Shown here: piece by piece, positions 6,266 through 11,967 of the stretch
How positions within the stretch are numbered: position 1 is the stretch's first letter
Layout: every line of letters starts with the position of its first letter
DNA from: Pseudomonadota bacterium
GTDB taxonomy: Bacteria; Pseudomonadota; Gammaproteobacteria; Burkholderiales; Gallionellaceae
Length of the DNA: 11,967 nt
Assembly: GCA_021781695.1 (NCBI GenBank)
Contig: JAJXWG010000031.1
Coordinates: 1-11,967, forward strand
Direction of reading: 5' to 3'
The notes under the pieces: generated by a model
What the model saw: only the letters and a program-made list of their open reading frames with translations
Databases searched by the model: none
What the model was told of the DNA's origin: nothing
Translations under genes and position numbers: made by a program

Positions 6266-9200
6266 ATGGACAAACCGGACATCAATGAGAAACAAACGGA
6301 TGCCGAAGCCCCAAAGCGCGGGTTTTTCGATATAGATGATAAAGAGCGCATCCGCGCCATCATCGAAGCCGTGCCCATCCCACTTGCCCTGAACGATGCG
6401 GAAGGAAACATCCTCTATCTCAACGATGCATTCACCCGGCTGATCGGCTACACCACAAAAGATATCTCCGATCTTTCAGGCTGGCGTTTACTGGCCTATC
6501 CTGACCCGCAATACCGGCAATGGGTGATGGACACCTGGCAGGGAAAAATAAAAGAGGCGAAACAAAGCGGAAAACTCATGGTCCCCATGGAAACCGCCGT
6601 CACCTGCAAGGATGGCATCACCCGCACCTTTCTGATCAGTCCTGCCGCCTTTGATCCAGGTCTGGACAATCTTTATCTCGTCGCCATGTACGACATCACG
6701 GAACGCAACAAAATGGTGCAGACGCTGCGCTTCAGACAGATCGGCCTGGACCGCGCCGGAGAAAACATACTCTGGATAGCCAGTGACGGCCGCATTCTGG
6801 ATACCAACGAAACCGCCTGCAACAAACTCGGCTATAGCCGCGAAGAGATGACCAGCCTGACGGTTGCCGACATAGACCCGCTTTTTCCTTTCGAAACCTG
6901 GCCTGATCATTGGCAGGAACTCAAACGCAACCATGTCGTGAGACTGGAGACGATGCAGAAATGCCGCGACGGGACAACCTTCCCGGTCGAGGTGATCGCC
7001 AATTTCTTTGAATATGAAGGAAAGGAATACAACTGCGCGCTGGTAAGCGACATCACGGAACGCAAGACAGCCGAGGCACGCATCACTCGCCTTGCCAACC
7101 TATACAAGGCGCTCATTGAAGTCAATCAGGCGATCGTGCGCATGGATACTGCAGAAACGCTGTTTCCCCTACTGTGCAAAATGTCTGTGGATTTCGGAGG
7201 GCTCAGAATGGCCTGGGTCGGCGAACGCAATGAAACGACACAACTGCTCGACATCAAGTCCATCTACGGAAACGGCGCGGACTATCTGAAACAGGTTGCC
7301 ATATCCACTGACAAATCATTGCCGGAAGGCAACGGGCCCTCTGGAATCGCCTTCCGGGAAAACCGCGCCATCATCGTCAACGACTTCCAGTCCAGTCTCA
7401 TGACAGCGCGCTGGCATGAAGCAGCGGCCCACTTCGACTGGAAAAGCTGCGGCGCATTCCCGATTCTGCGCAACGAAAAGCCCTTTGCGATATTGACGGT
7501 CTACCACGACCAGAAGTATGCATTCGATGAAGAGATGACAGCGCTTCTGGAGGAAATGGTGCGCGACGTTTCGTTTGCGCTGGACAGCTTTGACCGTGAA
7601 AACTTAAGGCAAATAGCCCAGGAAAATCTCAATGCCAGCGAACGGCACTTCAGGGCCTATTTTGAAAGATCCATGGTGGGCATGGCGGCAACAAGTGCGG
7701 CAAAAGGTATGCTGGAAGTCAACGATGCGCTTTGCAAGATGCTGGGGTATTCAAGGAAAGAACTGCTGGGCAAGACCTGGGCCGAGCTCACCCACCCGGA
7801 TGATCTGGAGGTGAACGAGGATCTGTTCGGCAGGGTCTTGCGCGGCGCGCTCGAAGAGTATGAAATCGACAAGCGTTTCATCAGAAAGGATGGTGAAATC
7901 GTCTATGTGCATATCGCCGTCCGCGCCGTTCGCAATGACGAAGGTGCCGTCAATTATTTCGTAGCCATCATCAACAATGTGACGGATGCCAGAAACAAAC
8001 AACGCGAGCTTGAACAATTGGCTCATTACGACAAATTGACCGGCCTGCCCAACAGGGCGCTGCTCAACGACCGCCTCGAGATGGGGCTTGCGCAAGTCAA
8101 ACGAACCGGAGGAAGTCTCGCCGTATGCTTCATGGATCTCGATGGATTCAAGCCTGTCAATGACACCTTCGGCCATGAAACCGGAGATGCGTTGCTTGTC
8201 GAGATTGCCAAAAGAATAATTGCGATCTCGCGCGCCACCGATACCGTGGCGCGTCTGGGAGGGGACGAATTCGTGCTGCTGTTTCCCGAAATTTCGGGCG
8301 AAGAAGAATGCCGTCACATGCTGTCGAGGATCATGGAGACAATAAGACTGCCGCTCAATGTGAACGGCTACGAAATACAGATATCGGCAAGCATAGGGAT
8401 CTCGATCTACCCCGAAGATGTCAACGACGGAGAAAGCCTGATCCGCCATGCAGACCAAGCAATGTACATCGCCAAGCAGATGGGACGCAACCGGATGCAT
8501 TTCTTCGATGCAGCCAACGATCAGCTGGCTCAGATCCGCTCCGAAGGACTGTCAAGGGTCGCGATGGCGCTGGAACAGGACGAATTGACGCTGTACTACC
8601 AGCCCAAGGTCAACATGCAAAGTGGAAAGGTGGTGGGAATGGAAGCGCTCATACGCTGGCTGCATCCCCAGCGCGGCCTGATCCCGCCTGGAGAGTTCCT
8701 GCCCCTGATCGAAAACAGCGATTTTGAAATCCGGCTTTCCGAATGGGTTATCTCCCGCGCGATGACGCAGCTCTCCGCCTGGCGAACAGCCGGACTCGAT
8801 CTGACCGTAAGCGTGAACCTTCCCGCACGCCATCTTCAGTCGCATGGGTTCACTGAATTCATCGCCTCAGCCGTTGCGAAGCACCGGAATATGGATGCAA
8901 ATTCCTTTGAGCTTGAAATACTTGAGACAGCTGCGCTTGGCGACATGGGGTCTGCGATACAGAGAATGCAGGGCTGCATCGCGCAGGGCATACATTTTTC
9001 CATCGATGATTTTGGCACGGGGTATGCCTCGCTTGCTTATCTCAGACGATTGCCTGCACGCATGATCAAGATCGATCAGATTTTTGTCCGCGACATGCTG
9101 GATGATGAAGACGACCTGTCGATCGTCGAGGGCGTAATCGGCCTGGCCCGCGCGTTCAAGAAAGACGTGATCGCCGAAGGAGTCGAGACCGTCGGGCAAG

Positions 9201-9331
9201 GCATAAGGTTGCTGGGTTTCGGCTGCAAATTGGCGCAAGGCTATGGCATCGCCCGCCCCATGGAAGCGGGGCTTGTGCCCGAGTGGGTCAGAAATTACCG
9301 GCCGCCCGTTGAATGGCGCAGCAACACATGA
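6266..9331 (+). CDS. PAS-PAS-GAF-PAS-GGDEF-EAL protein (c-di-GMP synthesis/degradation)
   Basis: A 1021-aa protein without membrane segments, so a cytoplasmic sensor. Order: PAS about 25-145 (ending DITERN), PAS 155-265 (ending DITERK), GAF about 280-440, PAS 460-580, GGDEF 585-745, EAL 765-1010. The GGDEF motif is intact (665-669), and an inhibitory I-site RATD lies five residues before it (656-659), so feedback inhibition by c-di-GMP is expected. The EAL domain keeps EAL (793-795), the SVNL Asn, the Glu of LEILET, DDFGTGY (914-920), K and D of KIDQ, the Glu of AEGVET and the late QGYG Gln. Both activities are therefore possible; which one dominates cannot be read. An in-frame TTG at 6251 would add five residues, but neither start has a good Shine-Dalgarno; I prefer the ATG. 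No PAS cofactor ligand is obvious. Confidence 0.95.
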   Translation: MDKPDINEKQTDAEAPKRGFFDIDDKERIRAIIEAVPIPLALNDAEGNILYLNDAFTRLIGYTTKDISDLSGWRLLAYPDPQYRQWVMDTWQGKIKEAKQSGKLMVPMETAVTCKDGITRTFLISPAAFDPGLDNLYLVAMYDITERNKMVQTLRFRQIGLDRAGENILWIASDGRILDTNETACNKLGYSREEMTSLTVADIDPLFPFETWPDHWQELKRNHVVRLETMQKCRDGTTFPVEVIANFFEYEGKEYNCALVSDITERKTAEARITRLANLYKALIEVNQAIVRMDTAETLFPLLCKMSVDFGGLRMAWVGERNETTQLLDIKSIYGNGADYLKQVAISTDKSLPEGNGPSGIAFRENRAIIVNDFQSSLMTARWHEAAAHFDWKSCGAFPILRNEKPFAILTVYHDQKYAFDEEMTALLEEMVRDVSFALDSFDRENLRQIAQENLNASERHFRAYFERSMVGMAATSAAKGMLEVNDALCKMLGYSRKELLGKTWAELTHPDDLEVNEDLFGRVLRGALEEYEIDKRFIRKDGEIVYVHIAVRAVRNDEGAVNYFVAIINNVTDARNKQRELEQLAHYDKLTGLPNRALLNDRLEMGLAQVKRTGGSLAVCFMDLDGFKPVNDTFGHETGDALLVEIAKRIIAISRATDTVARLGGDEFVLLFPEISGEEECRHMLSRIMETIRLPLNVNGYEIQISASIGISIYPEDVNDGESLIRHADQAMYIAKQMGRNRMHFFDAANDQLAQIRSEGLSRVAMALEQDELTLYYQPKVNMQSGKVVGMEALIRWLHPQRGLIPPGEFLPLIENSDFEIRLSEWVISRAMTQLSAWRTAGLDLTVSVNLPARHLQSHGFTEFIASAVAKHRNMDANSFELEILETAALGDMGSAIQRMQGCIAQGIHFSIDDFGTGYASLAYLRRLPARMIKIDQIFVRDMLDDEDDLSIVEGVIGLARAFKKDVIAEGVETVGQGIRLLGFGCKLAQGYGIARPMEAGLVPEWVRNYRPPVEWRSNT

Positions 9332-9333
9332 CC

Positions 9334-9783
9334 TTACTGCTTCGCGCGACCCTTCCAGTGAAAATACACATCGCGTCCCGCTTTTCCGCTCAGCGTCACC
9401 TCCTGCGACTCGGTCAAACCCTCGAAGCGGCTGCTCACTCGGTACTTGCCATCGGGCAACATCACGAAAAGCATCGGACCCGCCTTCGACAATTCCAGCA
9501 CGGGATTGCCCTTCTCATCTGAAATCAACACGGGCACATCGGCAATGTACTCGCCGTCTTTTCGTTCTGCAAAAGTGATGCGCAACGGAAACTCCTTTGC
9601 CAGGCGATGCATGGTCGCTTCCTCGTTCTTGCCAACGCCGCCGTTGAGATAGGTCGTCGCTGTAATGGTGGGTGCTACGATAGTCTCGACCACATCGACT
9701 TTCTCATGCAGGCCATCCTGCGCTGCTGCAGTCATTGATACAAGCATTCCGGCAGCGATGAACAGGTTAAGTGCAATTCTCAT
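9334..9783 (-). CDS. Exported protein with a carboxypeptidase-regulatory-like (beta-sandwich) domain
   Basis: A 149-aa protein with an N-terminal signal peptide (Arg2, hydrophobic 4-18, likely cut after AAA at 21, mature start QDG). The segment from about 80 to 145, with LPDGKYRVSSRFEG (109-122) and alternating hydrophobic residues, resembles the transthyretin-like fold of carboxypeptidase-regulatory-like domains. It also contains YLNGGVGKNEEA (45-56), a pattern I associate with uncharacterised betaproteobacterial proteins of this kind. No catalytic motif is seen; it probably binds or stabilises something in the periplasm. The start at 9783 is set by GAGGA (9791-9795) seven bases upstream; a longer in-frame start at 9828 would spoil the signal peptide. 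It is last in a run of three small exported proteins and ends 2 nt from the convergent c-di-GMP gene. Confidence 0.75.
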   Translation of the reverse strand: MRIALNLFIAAGMLVSMTAAAQDGLHEKVDVVETIVAPTITATTYLNGGVGKNEEATMHRLAKEFPLRITFAERKDGEYIADVPVLISDEKGNPVLELSKAGPMLFVMLPDGKYRVSSRFEGLTESQEVTLSGKAGRDVYFHWKGRAKQ

Positions 9784-9790
9784 GGCGATG

Positions 9791-9795
9791 TCCTC
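9791..9795 (-). promoter_or_regulatory. Shine-Dalgarno that decides the start at 9783
   Basis: GAGGA on the minus strand lies 7 nt before the ATG at 9783. It supports this internal start over the upstream in-frame ATG at 9828. Confidence 0.7.
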
Positions 9796-9836
9796 TTCTG
9801 GTGGGCAACAGCATACAACCCTGTGCAAGCAGGGAT

Positions 9837-10259
9837 TCAGTGGTGCATTCTTGAAAAATGCCTGTCCGCGACAGCTTTCTGCTCGGGTGTCAAAGCCGCA
9901 TACAGTCCCTTTAATGCATCATCCATGTTCTCGAAGTTCGCCAGACGCTTCTTCATCAGTTCGATATGCCTGTCAAAGCGCTCAGGCGCTGTCTCTGCCG
10001 TGTCGTGCATCGCCGCCTGCATCTGATCTCTCATGTCTTTGACATTGCTTCTGGTCTTTTCTTCATAAGCATTCCACGCCGGCTCTTGGGAGCTTGTGAT
10101 CTTGAGCTCTTCCTTGAAACGCGCAAGACGCTTGTCGACCGTTGCGACAGGGTCCGGATGCGAATGGGGCACGGTCGCGCCCGGTGCAGCCTGATCGGCA
10201 TATACAGGCGCAATCAGGCTTGCACCGAACAGAGCGGCCAATATCATGATCTTTCTCAT
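9837..10259 (-). CDS. Spy/CpxP-like periplasmic protein (LTxxQ motif)
   Basis: A 140-aa protein with a signal peptide (RK at 2-3, hydrophobic core, likely cut after VYA at 21). The mature part is helical and charged, with ITSSQEPAW (54-62), a degenerate first LTxxQ motif, and a full LTPEQ at 123-127. This is the layout of the Spy/CpxP/ZraP group of all-helical envelope proteins that act as ATP-independent chaperones or metal-linked stress modulators. Histidines sit near both mature ends: HSH at 32-34, and H134, H139 and H140 in the last seven residues. These could bind metal as in ZraP, but that is inference. The start at 10259 has a good AAGGAGT (10265-10271). It lies 51 nt after the lipoprotein stop and 53 nt before the next gene, in one orientation, so an operon is likely. 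Confidence 0.85.
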   Translation of the reverse strand: MRKIMILAALFGASLIAPVYADQAAPGATVPHSHPDPVATVDKRLARFKEELKITSSQEPAWNAYEEKTRSNVKDMRDQMQAAMHDTAETAPERFDRHIELMKKRLANFENMDDALKGLYAALTPEQKAVADRHFSRMHH

Positions 10260-10310
10260 CTGTGACTCCTTAAAAAGTTAAAAAATAAACCTGCACTGCG
10301 ATCCGGGTGA

Positions 10311-10529
10311 TCAATCGTCATCCATGCCGCCGAAACCACCATCGCCAAAGCCGCCGAAACCGCCATCATCCATGCCGCCAAAACCTTCATCCATACCGCC
10401 GAAACCACCGAACTCAAAGCCGGGCCCATAGGCAGGCACAGGTCCATAACCGCCGTAACCGCCGGGTACCATCATGTCAGCACAACCGGCCAGAAGAAGC
10501 AGCACGCTCATCAATAGAATTTTTTTCAT
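10311..10529 (-). CDS. Small Gly/Asp-rich repeat lipoprotein
   Basis: A 72-aa predicted lipoprotein: two Lys, a hydrophobic stretch, then lipobox LLAGC with Cys16 as the lipidated residue. The mature 57 residues contain about 23 glycines. A GGYGGYG part (23-29) is followed by an acidic tail with FGGMD three times (43-47, 50-54, 66-70), one FGGFGD (58-63), and an end in DDD. No known domain is recognised. The repeat is not the RTX nonapeptide (no GGxGxDxxx match). It may be a flexible anchored polymer, a surface or metal/calcium-binding tail, or a structural linker; none is shown. Asp2 after Cys16 would signal inner-membrane retention in E. coli, but here Ala17 precedes Asp18, so outer-membrane sorting is likely. 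It is the first gene of a three-gene run of exported proteins. Confidence 0.8.
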   Translation of the reverse strand: MKKILLMSVLLLLAGCADMMVPGGYGGYGPVPAYGPGFEFGGFGGMDEGFGGMDDGGFGGFGDGGFGGMDDD

Positions 10530-10849
10530 TTGGCACCTCCTGATTAGAAAAACCAAGCCCTACAAAGAAAACATCAAGACGAAAAAACCCGGATCCAACG
10601 TTTCAATAGTAGGGCAGAATGAACAGGATTTCTATCATCATGGCATATCGTCTGCCGCATATCACATTAATTTTTATTAATTAATTTAGCAACATACACA
10701 TGATTAAATATAAAAATTCCGTCAGGTTCGGCTGAAAATCTGACCAGAGTTCCATCTATTTCCGGCTGTCTGGCATGCGCTGCTATTAACGAGCTTTCTG
10801 ACCGCCATCAGTCATGGAAATCATCCGTCATTTACCAATGGAGGCGACA
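10530..10849. promoter_or_regulatory. Intergenic region between the lipoprotein run and glgP, with AT-rich block
   Basis: These 320 bp carry no convincing gene and must hold divergent promoters. An AT-rich block (about 10661-10720) includes the inverted repeat TTAAT-TTTT-ATTAA (10667-10680). A 5-bp inverted repeat GTCAG/CTGAC (10721-10725, 10740-10744) follows. Promoter candidates are weak: toward glgP an extended -10-like TGCTATTAA (10781-10789) without a clear -35, and a sigma-54-like TGGCAT-N5-CTGC (10641-10655); toward the lipoprotein TACTAT (complement of 10606-10611). Confidence 0.5.
10536..10541 (-). promoter_or_regulatory. Consensus Shine-Dalgarno that sets the lipoprotein start
   Basis: A perfect AGGAGG on the minus strand lies 6 nt before the ATG at 10529. 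It places the start directly ahead of the lipoprotein signal, not at the in-frame ATG at 10556. It is the best ribosome binding site of the window, suggesting high expression. Confidence 0.85.
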
Positions 10850-11967
10850 ATGTCTGAAAACACGCAGATCAACCCTACACAACACAAGTTTCTCGGGTTG
10901 GACAAGGAAGCGCTCAAGCATTCCCTCATCAACAGGCTCATCTATTCCGTAGGACAGGAACCTGTCAACGCATCGGTGCGCGACTGGTTTCACGCGGTTG
11001 CATTTGCCGCGCGCGACCGCCTGATAGAGCACTGCATGGAAACCCAGCGCAACTACGATGGTGAAGATAGCAAACGGGTTTACTATCTCTCGATGGAATT
11101 TCTGATCGGCCGCATGCTTGCCAACAGCCTGCTCAACATGGAATGCCTGGAAAACTGCCGTGAAGTGCTGCAGGAGCTGGGCGTGAATTTTGATGAGGTC
11201 CGCGACATAGAGGAAGATGCGGCGCTGGGCAACGGCGGATTGGGACGACTTGCCGCCTGTTTTCTTGATTCGATGGCCACCCTCGGCATACCCGGCTATG
11301 GTTACGGCATCCGTTACGAATATGGCATGTTCCATCAGGATATCGAAAACGGAGCCCAGGTCGAACGCCCTGACAACTGGCTGCGCTACGGCAATCCATG
11401 GGAATTCCCCCGCCCTGACCTGCTCTACAAGGTCAATTTTTATGGCCGGGTCATCCACTGCAAGGACGATGATGACGTCTACCGCTACCGCTGGCTCGAC
11501 ACCACGGAGGTAATGGCGATGGCCTACGACACACCGGTCCCTGGCTATGCGAACAACACGGTCAACAGCATGCGGCTCTGGTCAGCCAAGGCGACGCGCG
11601 ACTTCGACTTGCACTACTTCAACAACGGCGACTATATCAAAGCAGTCGGAGATAAAAGAGAGTCCGAGATACTGTCCAAAGTGCTCTATCCGGATGACTC
11701 GACCTCCATGGGCAAGGAGCTCAGGCTGAAACAGCAATACTTTTTCGTCTCCGCATCCCTGCAGGACATCATCGCGCGTTTTTGGCAACACCACCAGGAT
11801 TTCAACCTCTTTCCTGACAAGGCCGCGATACAATTGAACGACACCCATCCCGCGATCTCGATACCCGAACTGATGCGCCTTTTGCTCGACATCCATCATC
11901 TGGACTGGGACCGTGCATGGAACATCACGCAGCGCACATTTTCCTACACCAACCACACGCTGATGCC
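10850..11967 (+). CDS. glgP: Glycogen/alpha-glucan phosphorylase, N-terminal part (3' truncated by window edge)
   Basis: A GT35-family enzyme that releases glucose 1-phosphate from glycogen or maltodextrin using phosphate and PLP. The frame is open from the ATG at 10850 to the window end (372 codons and 2 bases), somewhat under half of the usual 800-850 aa. Family sequence is clear: RVYYLSMEFLIGR (76-88), ALGNGGLGRLAACFLDSMA (125-143), YGIRYEYGMF (152-161), and NDTHPAI beginning at residue 330. The PLP lysine lies beyond the window. GGAGG (10840-10844), 5 nt before the ATG, supports the start. It is divergent from the exported-protein run and, with pfp, points to storage-carbon use through glycolysis. 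Glycogen versus maltodextrin preference cannot be told; no other glg gene is in view. Confidence 0.97.
   Translation, partial: MSENTQINPTQHKFLGLDKEALKHSLINRLIYSVGQEPVNASVRDWFHAVAFAARDRLIEHCMETQRNYDGEDSKRVYYLSMEFLIGRMLANSLLNMECLENCREVLQELGVNFDEVRDIEEDAALGNGGLGRLAACFLDSMATLGIPGYGYGIRYEYGMFHQDIENGAQVERPDNWLRYGNPWEFPRPDLLYKVNFYGRVIHCKDDDDVYRYRWLDTTEVMAMAYDTPVPGYANNTVNSMRLWSAKATRDFDLHYFNNGDYIKAVGDKRESEILSKVLYPDDSTSMGKELRLKQQYFFVSASLQDIIARFWQHHQDFNLFPDKAAIQLNDTHPAISIPELMRLLLDIHHLDWDRAWNITQRTFSYTNHTLM

Noticed and set aside
7751..8500. 249-codon minus-strand frame within the c-di-GMP gene
   Set aside because: Antisense to the PAS and GGDEF domains, with no recognisable domain in its product and no family resemblance.
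9819..9834. CCCTG/CAGGG hairpin after the Spy-like gene
   Set aside because: The stem has only 5 bp and no T run on the minus strand, so it is too weak to call a terminator; it could at most mark an RNA 3' end.
10311..10484. RTX-type calcium-binding repeats in the lipoprotein
   Set aside because: The Gly/Asp pattern does not fit the GGxGxDxxx nonapeptide, since Asp falls one position off and the hydrophobic residue is missing.
10771..10784. TGGCATGCGCTGCT as a sigma-54 promoter for glgP
   Set aside because: The GG and GC elements are 2 bp too close for the required -24/-12 spacing.

Overview
The window is ordinary chromosomal DNA of a Gram-negative bacterium, most likely a betaproteobacterium near the Gallionellaceae/Nitrosomonadales. 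This placement is inferred from the RNase E with a long Pro/Ala/Arg-rich tail, a pyrophosphate-type phosphofructokinase, and an outer-membrane-type lipoprotein and Spy-like periplasmic protein. No 16S or other marker is present, so it is tentative. Genes are densely packed with a moderately high GC content. I see no mobile element, tRNA, rRNA or CRISPR array.

Left part (1-3401). The 3' two thirds of rne (RNase E) enters from the left edge and ends at a strong bidirectional terminator. Facing it on the minus strand are a low-molecular-weight protein tyrosine phosphatase gene and, upstream of that, a phosphofructokinase gene (pfp) of the pyrophosphate-dependent type with its own long terminator hairpin.

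Middle part (3402-6130). A 114-bp divergent promoter region separates pfp from a plus-strand run: ppa (inorganic pyrophosphatase), folD (overlapping ppa by 4 nt), and 21 nt later a membrane polyferredoxin related to CcoG/RdxA/FixG. In that polyferredoxin a short cysteine-rich tail stands where the usual C-terminal periplasmic domain would be. A PPi-consuming glycolytic enzyme and a PPi-hydrolysing enzyme therefore share one control region.

Right part (6131-11967). A large cytoplasmic c-di-GMP protein (PAS-PAS-GAF-PAS-GGDEF-EAL, both catalytic motifs intact) ends 2 nt from a convergent minus-strand cluster of three small exported proteins. In transcription order these are a Gly/Asp-repeat lipoprotein, a Spy/CpxP-like LTxxQ protein and a protein with a carboxypeptidase-regulatory-like beta-sandwich. 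A 320-bp intergenic region with an AT-rich block separates this cluster from a divergent glgP (glycogen phosphorylase), which is cut by the right edge.

Central carbon and PPi metabolism (pfp, ppa, glgP), one-carbon metabolism (folD), RNA turnover (rne) and envelope functions all appear. I do not see a clear new multi-gene system. The points most worth a second look are the Cys-rich tail of the CcoG-like protein, the pfp/ppa divergent pair, and the small exported trio with the FGGMD-repeat lipoprotein.
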